Assembly: GCF_007991655.1 (NCBI RefSeq)
Contig: NZ_BJYT01000004.1
Span: forward strand, 186,001 to 250,000
Direction: 5' to 3'
DNA from: Segetibacter aerophilus
GTDB lineage: Bacteria; Bacteroidota; Bacteroidia; Chitinophagales; Chitinophagaceae
DNA length: 64,000 nucleotides
This document shows, one piece after another, positions 17,260 to 25,418 of this stretch. The notes under the pieces were generated by a model that was not told the DNA's origin, made no database searches, and saw only the letters and a program-made list of their open reading frames with translations. Numbering within the stretch: the stretch's first letter is position 1; each line of letters opens with the position of its first letter. Made by a program: the position numbers and the translations under genes.

Positions 17260-17517
17260 ATGGCAACTGCAAAAAAAGCTGCTCCTAAAAAGGCTGCCGC
17301 TAAGAAAGCTGCTGCACCTAAGAAAGCTGCTGCTCCAAAAAAAGCCGCTGCTGCTCCTAAGAAAGCTGCCGCAAAAAAAGCTGAAGCTCCAAAGAAAGCT
17401 GCTGCTAAAAAAGCCGCCGCTCCTAAGAAAGCTGCTGCTAAGAAAGCTGAGGCTCCTAAGAAGGCTGCCGCTAAAAAAGCCGCTCCTAAAAAAGCTGCTA
17501 AGAAATCATCTGAATAA
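17260..17517 (+). CDS. Lys/Ala/Pro-rich histone H1-like protein
   Basis: 85 residues made almost entirely of short units such as KKAAAPKKAA and KKAEAPKKAA. This composition is like the C-terminal tail of histone H1 and of bacterial AlaLys-rich H1-like proteins, which bind nucleic acid without sequence preference. There is no folded domain. It lies 65 bp after rpmA and ends in a strong terminator, so it is likely cotranscribed with the two ribosomal proteins. A nucleoid or ribosome-assembly role is possible but unproven. Repeat number probably varies between strains because the DNA itself is a tandem array. Confidence 0.8.
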   Translation: MATAKKAAPKKAAAKKAAAPKKAAAPKKAAAAPKKAAAKKAEAPKKAAAKKAAAPKKAAAKKAEAPKKAAAKKAAPKKAAKKSSE

Positions 17518-17543
17518 GATTATTTCAATAGCTTAAATAGTTT

Positions 17544-17570
17544 AAAGTCCCGCTTATCGGGACTTTTTTT
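17544..17570 (+). terminator. Intrinsic terminator of the rplU-rpmA-H1-like operon
   Basis: AAAGTCCCG (17544-17552), loop CTTAT, CGGGACTTT (17558-17566), running into a T tract through 17570. It lies 27 bp after the stop codon. Confidence 0.9.
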
Positions 17571-17637
17571 ATGCCGCTTTAAAAAATAAAAAGAGGGATT
17601 TTAATAACAACGCCAATCAAAATGTGTGGGTAGAAAA

Positions 17638-18249
17638 CTAATGAATTCGGTCACCTCTTGTTTCTAGCTCTTTCATTATGCCCGCTTCATATGCAAGCCA
17701 TTGCTGCCACCTCGTTCTCACACGTTCTTTGTTGATATAAGTCTCGGCTAATTCAATAAACAATGTATAGTGACCTGCCTCACTTTCCATAAACCGGCGA
17801 TAGAAATTACTTAGGTAAGCATCATTTAATCCCTCGCTTAGTCTTTTAAATCTTTCGCAGCTGCGGGCTTCTATCAAAGCAAAAATTAATAGTTTATCCA
17901 GGAACCTTTCATCATCACTTCCGTCCTTTTTTTGAAATGGCATTAACTTGTTTACATAGTCATCCTTGCGCTGCTTTCCAAGCGTTAGATTTCTTTTTTT
18001 CAACTCTGCTAATACAAGTCTAAAATGGCCCCATTCCTCAGTAACAATAGGAGCTAATTCTGTAACGAGTTTTTCCTTTTCCGAATAACGTTGTATTAAA
18101 GAAATACAACTGGTGGCAGCTTTTTGCTCGCAGTACGCGTGATCAGTTAAAATTTCTTCTAGCGAAATATTCGCAAGGTCAGCCCAACGAGGATCCGTTG
18201 GTAAGTGTAATCCTAGAATATTCTTTTGGTATTCAGTAACTTCTTCCAT
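17638..18249 (-). CDS. miaE: tRNA-(ms2io6A)-hydroxylase MiaE-like
   Basis: I start at the ATG giving MEEVTEYQKNILGL (18249, 203 residues). A longer start at 18294 would place part of a dispersed repeat inside the gene, so it is less likely. The di-iron ligands appear in a ferritin-like four-helix pattern: EQKAA early, EEWGHFRLV, EARSCERF and ESEAGHYTLFI. MiaE hydroxylates the isopentenyl group of ms2i6A at tRNA position 37 with oxygen. The order and spacing of these motifs match the family. No neighbour is functionally linked. Confidence 0.88.
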   Translation of the reverse strand: MEEVTEYQKNILGLHLPTDPRWADLANISLEEILTDHAYCEQKAATSCISLIQRYSEKEKLVTELAPIVTEEWGHFRLVLAELKKRNLTLGKQRKDDYVNKLMPFQKKDGSDDERFLDKLLIFALIEARSCERFKRLSEGLNDAYLSNFYRRFMESEAGHYTLFIELAETYINKERVRTRWQQWLAYEAGIMKELETRGDRIH

Positions 18250-18278
18250 CAAGTGCCTTTTTTTCTGATTGTTCTTTT

Positions 18279-18328
18279 GTTTTTGGGCTGACAATTACAA
18301 GCAAAATTGTTGTGTCACTCCCTTGTAC
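18279..18328 (+). repeat. Dispersed intergenic repeat, copy 2 (T/A variant)
   Basis: Core GTTGTGTCACTCCCTTGTAC at 18309-18328 and GTTTTTGGG at 18279-18287, in the divergent spacer between miaE and the penicillin acylase gene. Confidence 0.75.
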
Positions 18329-18501
18329 TTTAATTATTTTACTCGACCTTTTGTAACTACGTCAAATTCGCAGTTCTCCGATCTTTATTGCATTTCGGCA
18401 AATATCTATAACAATAGTTGAAGTGATTTAGGCAAGTCTGCTTTTATTGCAATTGGTGATTGCTTTTAAAAAAATGTATTTTCGATTCTTATTGTTTACT
18501 T

Positions 18502-20964
18502 ATGAGAATTGTGCTTTTCACAATATGTGCTATTATAACAATTGTCTTAATTCTTGTCTTAAACATTCCTTTAAGTGTTAGCGGAAGTAAGACACCCCGT
18601 TTTGGTGCATTTTTAAGTCCTCAACATGGTTTCTGGCAAAATGCAGAACCAGCAGATGAAGACTTCAATGCTACCCTACATTTCTCTAATCTTAGGGGAA
18701 AGGTGCAAGTTTACTTTGACGACAGGCTAGTCCCTCATGTATATGCTGAAGATGAAAACGACGCCTACTTTGTACAAGGCTACCTGCATGCAAAGTTCAG
18801 GTTATGGCAAATGGAGTTTCAAACATATGCAGCTGCAGGCAGACTCAGCGAAATTATGGGCGAAAAGAGCGGAGGAAGTAATTTTCTTAAAATAGATCGT
18901 TTTTTTAGAAGGCTGGGAATGGTTTACGGGGCAGAGCAGTCTCTAAAAAAAATGGAAGCGGACCCAATTACAAAAAATGAAACGGACGCATATACGGCTG
19001 GAGTGAACGCCTACATCAGCGCACTAAAAACTAATCACATTCCTTTTGAATATAAACTTCTAAATTATCGGCCCGAAAAATGGACAAACCTTAAAACCCA
19101 ATTATTTTTAAAGTACATGTCGTTTGATTTGGCGGGTGGTGACAACGATTTTGAAATGACAAACGCGAAGAACATTTTTTCTGCAACTGATATTGAACTC
19201 TTGTATCCAACAACCAGCGACAGTCTTGACCCTATAATTCCAAAAGGTACAATATTTCAACAGGCTACTGTTGTAGCCCATAAACCGTCTGCTGCTGACT
19301 CTGTTTATTTTCATTCAACCGACACTACTGAAACTCCCCTAATCATCAAGCCAAATAAAAATAATGGCAGTAATAATTGGGTGGTGGCAGGTAGCAAAAC
19401 TAAAAGCGGGGCGCCCATTCTTTGTAATGATCCTCACCTAGGTTTAAACCTCCCATCCTTGTGGTACGAAATGCAGATATCTACCCCAACTTTTAATGCT
19501 TACGGAGTGAGTTTCCCCGGTGCGCCGTCAATCGTTATAGGGTTCAACGATAGTTGTGCCTGGGGAGTTACAAATGCTGGCCGGGATGTAAAGGACTATT
19601 ATGAAATTAGCTTTAGGGATACCTCTATGCAGGAGTACATGTATAACGGTGATTGGAGAAGAACGACTTTTCGAAACGAAGTAATCAAGGTAAAAGGTCA
19701 GCAAGATGTCACGGAACGAATTGCCATGACTGCTTTTGGCCCTGTTATGTTTGACAAAAACTATTCTAATGTCTTAAAAGATGGAAAGTACTATGCATTG
19801 CGCTGGAAGGCGCATGATGCCAGCAACGAGTTGCTTACGTTCAATAAACTTAACCACGCTAGGAATTATGTGGATTATATAAAAGCCATAACCACTTTTC
19901 AAACACCGGGACAAAATTTTGTGTTTGCAACCAAAACAGGCAATATAGCGATACGTCAACAGGGCCAATTTCCTGCCAAGTGGAAAAGGCAAGGTGATTT
20001 TCTAATGCCCGGAACAGACACCGGTTATTTGTGGCAGGGCTTTATTCCTTCCCGGGAAAACCCATCAATCATTAATCCTGCACGTGGTTTTCTTAGCAGT
20101 GCCAATCAATTGGCTACTGATGCAACTTATCCTTATTATCTCGCTGGACAATTGGAGATTTATAGGGGTATTATTATCAATAGAAAACTCAGTCACATGT
20201 CTGATATAACTATTGCAAACATGCAAAGGTTGCAAACGGACAATTACAACGTGTTTGCAGAAATGGCAAAGCCGGTTTTTCTTAAGTATTTAGATCAAAC
20301 GAAACTTACAGAAGATGAGTTACGTTACCTGGATAAATTTAAAAATTGGAATCTGCGAAGTGACATAAATGAAGAAGGCCCGACAGTCTTTAAGTTGTGG
20401 TGGGACAACTTTGCTCAAACCGTTTTTAGAGATGAATTTGCTCAAACCTCACTCCCTCTGAAGTGGCCAGATGAAAGTACTTTGCTTGAAGGATTGCTAA
20501 AGGACAGCACCTATAAATTTATTGATGACGTAAGTACTCCAGCCATTGAAAGTGTAAATGATATTGTTTTAAAGGCTTTCAAATCTGCATACAGTGATAT
20601 GAAAATAGCCGACGCCGATAATAAACTAGCTTGGGGCAAGTTTAAGGACACCGGAATAAGGCATCTGTTGAAACTGCCTTCGATGAGCCAACTGCACCTG
20701 CCAATTGGTGGGGGTACGAATATTATTAATGCGACGTCCGGTGATCATGGGCCTAGCTGGAGAATGATAGTACAACTTACTGAAGACACAGAAGCATATG
20801 GAGTGTATCCGGGTGGCCAGAGTGGCAACCCTGGCAGTAAGTATTACGATCAATTTGTTGATAGCTGGGTTAATGGTAAGTATTTTCCTTTGTTGTTTGT
20901 AACAGCAGCAAATGCGCGCACAAATAGCAAAATGAAATGGAAGATGACTTTCTCAAAAGCATAG
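18502..20964 (+). CDS. Penicillin acylase family (Ntn-hydrolase) protein
   Basis: Started at the ATG at 18502 (MRIVLFTICAIITIVLILV), 820 residues with one N-terminal membrane or signal segment, so it should act in the periplasm. The alpha part carries VQVYFDDRLVPHVYAEDENDAYFVQGYLHA, here cited in part, typical of the S45 family. The autocatalytic cleavage site is GSNNWVVAGSKT, with Ser290 becoming the N-terminal nucleophile of the beta chain. NDPHLGL, SFPGAPSIVIGFN and WGVTNAGRD are also conserved. Members cleave amide bonds of acylated compounds such as penicillins or acyl-homoserine lactones; the natural substrate here is unknown. Downstream the alpha ribosomal operon begins after 329 bp. 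Confidence 0.9.
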   Translation: MRIVLFTICAIITIVLILVLNIPLSVSGSKTPRFGAFLSPQHGFWQNAEPADEDFNATLHFSNLRGKVQVYFDDRLVPHVYAEDENDAYFVQGYLHAKFRLWQMEFQTYAAAGRLSEIMGEKSGGSNFLKIDRFFRRLGMVYGAEQSLKKMEADPITKNETDAYTAGVNAYISALKTNHIPFEYKLLNYRPEKWTNLKTQLFLKYMSFDLAGGDNDFEMTNAKNIFSATDIELLYPTTSDSLDPIIPKGTIFQQATVVAHKPSAADSVYFHSTDTTETPLIIKPNKNNGSNNWVVAGSKTKSGAPILCNDPHLGLNLPSLWYEMQISTPTFNAYGVSFPGAPSIVIGFNDSCAWGVTNAGRDVKDYYEISFRDTSMQEYMYNGDWRRTTFRNEVIKVKGQQDVTERIAMTAFGPVMFDKNYSNVLKDGKYYALRWKAHDASNELLTFNKLNHARNYVDYIKAITTFQTPGQNFVFATKTGNIAIRQQGQFPAKWKRQGDFLMPGTDTGYLWQGFIPSRENPSIINPARGFLSSANQLATDATYPYYLAGQLEIYRGIIINRKLSHMSDITIANMQRLQTDNYNVFAEMAKPVFLKYLDQTKLTEDELRYLDKFKNWNLRSDINEEGPTVFKLWWDNFAQTVFRDEFAQTSLPLKWPDESTLLEGLLKDSTYKFIDDVSTPAIESVNDIVLKAFKSAYSDMKIADADNKLAWGKFKDTGIRHLLKLPSMSQLHLPIGGGTNIINATSGDHGPSWRMIVQLTEDTEAYGVYPGGQSGNPGSKYYDQFVDSWVNGKYFPLLFVTAANARTNSKMKWKMTFSKA

Positions 20965-21293
20965 AAACTTTTAAGGATTATTTTAATGAAAACCCATTTT
21001 AGAAACCCGCAAAAAATTAAAAACTGAAGACTTAAAGACAAATCTTAAAACACAAATAATTAGAAAACCCGAAAGATAACAGCATTAAAACCATTTAAGT
21101 AAAGATTTCTGAAGCTTTGAATGATTTGCTGCTTCTTTTTATATAGTGCAAAAGAAGTCTTTCCTATAATTTTTTTTAGTTTTGGCGTCTTTTTATAACC
21201 TATTTCTTAAGTTTTCCCCAAAAAAGCGAAAATTATCCCCGTTTTTTTCTCTATTAAATTGCATACTCTTATCTTCGCGCTCCGAAAAATAGT
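20965..21293 (+). promoter_or_regulatory. 329-bp leader and promoter region of infA
   Basis: AT-rich spacer. A weak hairpin (CTTCTTTT at 21132-21139 and AAAAGAAG at 21150-21157) may end the upstream gene. The -7 element TATCTTCG at 21270-21277 is followed by CGCTCC, 16 bp before the infA ATG. Nothing else was recognised; no secY, adk or map gene is here although they usually precede infA. Confidence 0.6.
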
Positions 21294-21512
21294 ATGTCGA
21301 AACAAGCACTGATTAAACAAGATGGTTCTATAGTTGAAGCCCTTTCAAATGCAATGTTCAGGGTTAAGTTGGAAAATGGTCACGAGATCATTGCTACTAT
21401 CAGCGGAAAGATGAGGATGAATTATATCCGTATTCTGCCTGGAGATAAAGTTGGAGTCGAGATGAGCCCTTATGATTTGAGCAGAGGCAGAATTATTTTT
21501 AGATACAAATAA
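21294..21512 (+). CDS. infA: Translation initiation factor IF-1
   Basis: 72 residues, [20 protein letters not shown], with the S1/OB-fold phrases [20 protein letters not shown] and [19 protein letters not shown]-1 occupies the ribosomal A site during initiation. It leads the operon infA-rpmJ-rpsM-rpsK-rpsD-rpoA-rplQ and has its own promoter. Sequence and length are standard. Confidence 0.98.
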   Translation: MSKQALIKQDGSIVEALSNAMFRVKLENGHEIIATISGKMRMNYIRILPGDKVGVEMSPYDLSRGRIIFRYK

Positions 21513-21514
21513 AC

Positions 21515-21538
21515 TAGCTGTTAGCCTCGCTTATAGCT
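21515..21538 (+). repeat. Imperfect palindrome in the infA-rpmJ spacer
   Basis: AGCTGTTAGC (21516-21525) pairs imperfectly with GCTTATAGCT (21529-21538), 8 of 10. It starts two bases after the infA stop. It is the shortest of the alpha-operon spacer palindromes. Confidence 0.45.
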
Positions 21539-21571
21539 GCAAGCAATAGAAATTACTAATAAAAACAAGAC

Positions 21572-21688
21572 ATGAAAGTAAGAGCATCCATCAAAAAACG
21601 CAGCGCCGATTGTAAGATCGTGAGAAGAAAAGGAAAGCTGTACATCGTAAACAAAAAGAACCCTCGTTTTAAGCAGCGCCAAGGGTAA
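21572..21688 (+). CDS. rpmJ: 50S ribosomal protein L36
   Basis: 38 residues: it starts [20 protein letters not shown] and ends [10 protein letters not shown]. Only one Cys (Cys14) of the zinc ribbon remains and the usual HCK-type second half reads [15 protein letters not shown], so this is a zinc-independent (C-minus) form. It sits in its conserved place between infA and rpsM. It is too short for most ORF callers but certain from sequence and context. Confidence 0.96.
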   Translation: MKVRASIKKRSADCKIVRRKGKLYIVNKKNPRFKQRQG

Positions 21689-21694
21689 TTATTT

Positions 21695-21730
21695 AGTTGG
21701 CAGTTAACAGAGAAATTGTTGACCGTCAAG
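21695..21730 (+). repeat. Imperfect heptad palindrome in the rpmJ-rpsM spacer
   Basis: AGTTGGC AGTTAAC on the left is partly complementary to TTGTTGACCGTC on the right (8 of 12 strict pairs, more with G-U). Same style as the other spacers of this operon. Confidence 0.4.
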
Positions 21731-21757
21731 ACAAATTTTAAAATTAGAAATTAACAT

Positions 21758-22138
21758 ATGGCTCGTATTGCCGGTATAGATTTACCAAAAAATAAAAGAG
21801 GCGAAATAGGTCTTACCTATATTTATGGTATTGGTCTTTCAACTGCTCAGCACATTCTTGATGCGAATGGAATAGACAGGAATAAAAAAGTGAACCAATG
21901 GAATGATGAAGAGCAGACTGCTATTCGTAATACCATCAACAGCGAGATTAAAGTTGAAGGTGCTTTACGTAGTGAAGTTCAGATGAGCATTAAGCGCCTG
22001 ATGGACATTGCTTCTTATCGTGGTCTTCGCCATCGTAAAGGTTTACCTCTTCGCGGTCAACGAACTCGTACTAACAGTCGTACAAGAAAAGGTAAGCGTA
22101 AGACAGTTGCCGGCAAAAAGAAAGTTGCCAAAAAATAA
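21758..22138 (+). CDS. rpsM: 30S ribosomal protein S13
   Basis: 126 residues, [19 protein letters not shown], with the helix-two-turn-helix phrase [14 protein letters not shown] and the basic C-terminal tail [20 protein letters not shown] that contacts rRNA and tRNA. It lies in the conserved order after rpmJ and before rpsK. Standard member. Confidence 0.98.
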   Translation: MARIAGIDLPKNKRGEIGLTYIYGIGLSTAQHILDANGIDRNKKVNQWNDEEQTAIRNTINSEIKVEGALRSEVQMSIKRLMDIASYRGLRHRKGLPLRGQRTRTNSRTRKGKRKTVAGKKKVAKK

Positions 22139-22147
22139 GTAGTTGTT

Positions 22148-22209
22148 AAGTTACCTGTTGCCTGTCAGCGGTACTAAACCTGCAACTGGCACCAGGTAGT
22201 TTGTAACTT
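22148..22209 (+). repeat. Long imperfect palindrome in the rpsM-rpsK spacer
   Basis: Outer arms AAGTTAC (22148-22154) and GTAACTT (22203-22209) are perfect. Inside, CCTGTTGCCTG faces CTGGCACCAGG with mismatches. The whole fold would span about 60 bases between two cotranscribed genes. Confidence 0.55.
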
Positions 22210-22281
22210 ATTATACAGCCGCCGGATCTCTATAATAGGAGGGAGGGGCTTTTTAAATCACAGATTACCTTAAAAAAAATT

Positions 22282-22692
22282 ATGGCTAAAGCACCACAAA
22301 GGCAAGACAGCGCAAAAGCTGCTGCCAAAAAAAGAATCGTAAAAGTAGACGCCTATGGCGATGCACATATCAATGCTACTTTTAACAACATCATCATTAG
22401 TCTTACAAATAAAAGCGGCCAGGTAATTAGCTGGGGAAGTGCTGGTAAGATGGGTTTCAGAGGTTCTAAGAAGAACACGCCTTATGCCGCACAATTAGCT
22501 GCACAAGATGCCGCTAAGGTTGCATTAGACGCTGGTTTAAAAAGAGTAGATGTATTTGTAAAAGGACCAGGTTCTGGTAGAGAGGGTGCTATTCGTGCAC
22601 TTGCTAACAGTGGTCTTGAAGTGACAATGATTAAAGACGTTACTCCTTTACCACACAATGGTTGTCGTCCTCCAAAAAAGCGTAGAGTATAA
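22282..22692 (+). CDS. rpsK: 30S ribosomal protein S11
   Basis: 136 residues. Conserved phrases include [54 protein letters not shown] and the end [13 protein letters not shown]. It forms part of the 30S platform near the Shine-Dalgarno helix. The N-terminus has about 20 extra Ala/Lys-rich residues, common in Bacteroidota. It lies between rpsM and rpsD as expected. Confidence 0.98.
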   Translation: MAKAPQRQDSAKAAAKKRIVKVDAYGDAHINATFNNIIISLTNKSGQVISWGSAGKMGFRGSKKNTPYAAQLAAQDAAKVALDAGLKRVDVFVKGPGSGREGAIRALANSGLEVTMIKDVTPLPHNGCRPPKKRRV

Positions 22693-22706
22693 AATAAATC
22701 AAGAGT

Positions 22707-22738
22707 AAAAAGTCAAAAAGCAAAAGTTTTGACTTTTT
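22707..22738 (+). repeat. Perfect 12-bp hairpin in the rpsK-rpsD spacer
   Basis: AAAAAGTCAAAA (22707-22718) and TTTTGACTTTTT (22727-22738) are perfectly complementary with an eight-base loop, followed by a T-rich stretch. It looks like a weak, GC-poor terminator or processing site inside an operon. Confidence 0.7.
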
Positions 22739-22837
22739 CATTTTTCCTTTCTAATTATTCAAAAGCTGGTACAGGTCGAATTTTTAAGATTTTTAATGAA
22801 CTGTACCGGGAACTAAAAAATCTAAATAACTAAGAAC

Positions 22838-23443
22838 ATGGCAAGGTACACTGGTCCAAAGACCAAGATTTCAAGAATGTTTGGAGAGCCTATATTAGGC
22901 AACGGAAAGTGGTTAGGGAAAAACAGCAACCCTCCGGGAATGCACGGTGCTCAGCGTAAGCGCAAAACTTTAGGTGAGTATGCATTACAGTTGAAAGAGA
23001 AGCAAAAAGCAAAATACTCTTACGGCGTGTTAGAGAAACAATTCCGCAACACATTCGTAGAGGCTGCACGTCGTAAAGGTGTAACAGGTGAGAACCTTAT
23101 TAAGTTATTAGAAGCTCGTTTAGACAACACAGTTTTCCGTTTAGGTATTGCGATTAGCCGTCCTGCTGCCCGCCAGCTGGTTGCTCATAAGCATGTAACC
23201 GTAAACGGTATGGTTGTAAATGTTCCTTCTTATCAATTACAGCCTGGTGATATAATTGGTCTAAAAGAAAAGAGCGCTATCAATACTGCTGTTACTAGCA
23301 ATATTCGTGGTAGGAATCCCAAGTTTGGCTGGTTAGACTGGAATGAAGCTGAAATGAAAGGGACTTTCATAGCTTATCCTGAAAGAGAAAGTGTTCCTGA
23401 GAATATCAAGGAGCAACTGATCGTGGAATTGTATAGCAAGTAA
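22838..23443 (+). CDS. rpsD: 30S ribosomal protein S4
   Basis: 201 residues, starting MARYTGPKTKISRMFGEPIL with the Bacteroidota-type N-terminus lacking a zinc cluster. The S4 RNA-binding domain is LEARLDNTVFRLGIAISRPAARQLV with HKHVTVNGMVVNVPSY. S4 nucleates 30S assembly and represses the alpha operon in E. coli; whether it does so here is untested. It is placed after rpsK and before rpoA. Confidence 0.98.
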   Translation: MARYTGPKTKISRMFGEPILGNGKWLGKNSNPPGMHGAQRKRKTLGEYALQLKEKQKAKYSYGVLEKQFRNTFVEAARRKGVTGENLIKLLEARLDNTVFRLGIAISRPAARQLVAHKHVTVNGMVVNVPSYQLQPGDIIGLKEKSAINTAVTSNIRGRNPKFGWLDWNEAEMKGTFIAYPERESVPENIKEQLIVELYSK

Positions 23444-23446
23444 GAT

Positions 23447-23504
23447 AGTGAGTTATGAGTAGTGAATTTCAATTGCTTTCACTTACCACTGACAACTAAC
23501 TTTT
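23447..23504 (+). repeat. Heptad-type imperfect palindrome in the rpsD-rpoA spacer
   Basis: AGTGAGT TATGAGT AGTGAAT on the left (23447-23467) faces TTTCACT TACCACT GACAACT on the right (23478-23498). The arms are imperfectly complementary and both repeat in units of seven bases. It begins four bases after the rpsD stop. Confidence 0.6.
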
Positions 23505-23540
23505 CACACAAATATTAAATCAATAAATCGTCAATAAATA

Positions 23541-24542
23541 ATGGCCATTTTAAATTTTCAGAAACCCGACAAAATCGTTTTACAGAAAGCTAATGATTTT
23601 GATGCCCAGTTTGAGTTTCGTCCTTTGGAGCCAGGTTATGGCCTTACCATTGGAAACGCACTTCGTAGAGTGTTATTGAGTTCACTGGAGGGTTATGCCA
23701 TTGTAGGTATTAAGATAGAAGGAGCCGAGCATGAATTTGCTACATTGAAAGGCATCACAGAAGACGTAACCGAAATAGTATTAAATCTAAAGCAGGTTCG
23801 TTTCAAAAAGAGAGTTGACGGAGACGTTAACAACGAAAAAGTAACATTGAGCATTAAAAATCAAACCGAGTTTACTGCAGGTATGATTGGAGATGCTACA
23901 CAAGCTTTTGAAGTAATGAATCCAATGTTGCTTATTTGTACCATGGATAACAGCTCTAAGCTTGATATCGAAATTACTATTGCAAAAGGTCGTGGATATG
24001 TCCCAGCTGAAGATAATAGAGTAAAAGACTCTGTTTTTGGATATATTCCTATCGATAGTATTCACACACCGATCAAAAACGTAAAGTACACTATCGAAAA
24101 TACCAGGGTTGAACAAAGAACCGACTTTGAAAAACTGGTAATGGATGTCGCTACAGATGGTACTATTCATCCTGAAGAAGCTGTTAAGCAAGCTTCTCGT
24201 ATTTTGATCCAGCACCTGATGATCATTACAGATGAAAACATCACTTTTGACAGCAAAGAAGAAAAGAAAGAAGACCTCGTAGATGAGCAAACATTGCAAC
24301 TTCGTAAGGTTCTAAAAACTCCACTTGAAGATCTTGATCTTTCAGTTCGTGCATTCAACTGCCTTAAAGCTGCTAAGATCAACAGTTTAAGCGAATTGGT
24401 TCAATACGAACAAGAAGACCTGATGAAGTTTAGAAACTTCGGTCAAAAGTCTTTAAGTGAAATCGAACAAGTTCTGAACGAAAGAGGCCTAGGCTTCGGA
24501 ATGGACCTTGGTAAATTAGGTGTAGATAAAGATGATTATTAA
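23541..24542 (+). CDS. rpoA: RNA polymerase alpha subunit
   Basis: 333 residues. The N-terminal dimerisation domain includes FEFRPLEPGYGLTIGNALRR and VLLSSLEGYAIVGIKIEG; the C-terminal domain has the helix-hairpin-helix segment LDLSVRAFNCLKAAKINSLS and FRNFGQKSLSEIEQVL used for UP-element and activator contacts. A charged linker (SKEEKKEDLVDEQ) joins them. It is cotranscribed with rpsD and rplQ. Standard length. Confidence 0.98.
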   Translation: MAILNFQKPDKIVLQKANDFDAQFEFRPLEPGYGLTIGNALRRVLLSSLEGYAIVGIKIEGAEHEFATLKGITEDVTEIVLNLKQVRFKKRVDGDVNNEKVTLSIKNQTEFTAGMIGDATQAFEVMNPMLLICTMDNSSKLDIEITIAKGRGYVPAEDNRVKDSVFGYIPIDSIHTPIKNVKYTIENTRVEQRTDFEKLVMDVATDGTIHPEEAVKQASRILIQHLMIITDENITFDSKEEKKEDLVDEQTLQLRKVLKTPLEDLDLSVRAFNCLKAAKINSLSELVQYEQEDLMKFRNFGQKSLSEIEQVLNERGLGFGMDLGKLGVDKDDY

Positions 24543-24606
24543 AAAGTAAAAAGGCAAAAGTAAAAAGTCGAAAAACAAGTTTTTAATTTTCACTTTTTAC
24601 TTTTGA
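24543..24606 (+). repeat. Heptad-type palindrome in the rpoA-rplQ spacer
   Basis: Left arm units AAAAGTA, AAAAGGC, AAAAGTA, AAAAGTC; right arm TTTTCAC, TTTTTAC, TTTTGAT. The central part (AAAAGTAAAAAGTC against CACTTTTTACTTTT) pairs almost fully. It starts directly after the rpoA stop codon. Confidence 0.65.
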
Positions 24607-24660
24607 TTTCTCACCGGTTGTAATTCCTGACACGGTACAACTCATAAAACAAAACATGTC

Positions 24661-25227
24661 ATGCGTCACGGAGACAAAATCAACAATTTAGGCCGTAAAA
24701 AGGCCCACCGCTCAGCGTTACTTAGTAACCTCGCGGCTCAGTTAATCGCTAATAAGCGTATCACTACAACATTGGCGAAAGCAAAAGCTTTAAGAACTTA
24801 TGTTGAGCCCCTTATTACAAAGGCGAAAGAAAATACTACTCACCAACGTCGTATTGTGTTCAGTTATCTTCAAGATAAAGAGTCTATCAAAGAATTATTT
24901 GATGTGGTTCGTTTGAAGGTAGAAGGTCGCCCAGGTGGTTATACACGTATCATTAAGTTAGGAGCCAGGGTAGGTGACAATGCTGAATTGGCGATGATCG
25001 AGTTGGTTGACTACAACGAGATATACGGTAAAGGCGTTGCAACTGATACTACTGAGACCGCTAAAAGAACACGTCGTGGACGTAGCAAAAAAGGTGGCGA
25101 AGGAACAGCAACTGCTGCTACTTCAACCCCTGAAGCTACGACAGCTACGGATCTTCCTGCTGCTACTGATGCAAATGCTGATGCTGCTGTTATCGACAAT
25201 AACCCTGAAGAGAAAGCTGCTGAGTAA
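24661..25227 (+). CDS. rplQ: 50S ribosomal protein L17 with long low-complexity tail
   Basis: 188 residues. The first about 120 are ordinary L17 ([40 protein letters not shown]). The remainder is a basic patch [12 protein letters not shown] followed by an Ala/Thr/Asp-rich acidic tail, roughly 60 residues longer than the bacterial core. L17 lies near the exit tunnel. It is last in the alpha operon and is followed by a strong terminator. Confidence 0.96.
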   Translation: MRHGDKINNLGRKKAHRSALLSNLAAQLIANKRITTTLAKAKALRTYVEPLITKAKENTTHQRRIVFSYLQDKESIKELFDVVRLKVEGRPGGYTRIIKLGARVGDNAELAMIELVDYNEIYGKGVATDTTETAKRTRRGRSKKGGEGTATAATSTPEATTATDLPAATDANADAAVIDNNPEEKAAE

Positions 25228-25246
25228 TGTTAGCTTACAAAATATC

Positions 25247-25280
25247 AAAAGGCAAAGTCATTACGGCTTTGCCTTTTTTG
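25247..25280 (+). terminator. Terminator of the alpha ribosomal operon
   Basis: AAAAGGCAAAG (25247-25257), nine-base loop, CTTTGCCTTTT (25267-25277) and further T residues; 19 bp after the rplQ stop. Confidence 0.88.
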
Positions 25281-25320
25281 TTGTTGGTAACTTTAGCATA
25301 ACGTTTTTCAGGATAACAAT

Positions 25321-25375
25321 AATTTTGGGTCGCTCTTAAGAAAGATAGCAACATGGTTGCGTCGCACAATTGTAC
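25321..25375 (+). repeat. Dispersed intergenic repeat, copy 3 (C/G variant)
   Basis: Core GTTGCGTCGCACAATTGTAC at 25356-25375 with ATTTTGGG at 25322-25329 at the far end. It is 43 bp upstream of carA. Confidence 0.7.
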
Positions 25376-25418
25376 GGCAAATATTTTTTGAACAATTTGA
25401 ACAAGCACTAACTTCCAA

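Noticed and set aside
17260-17517. Repeat array as non-coding DNA
   Set aside because: The frame is uninterrupted with a proper start, stop and terminator, and composition is typical of H1-like proteins.
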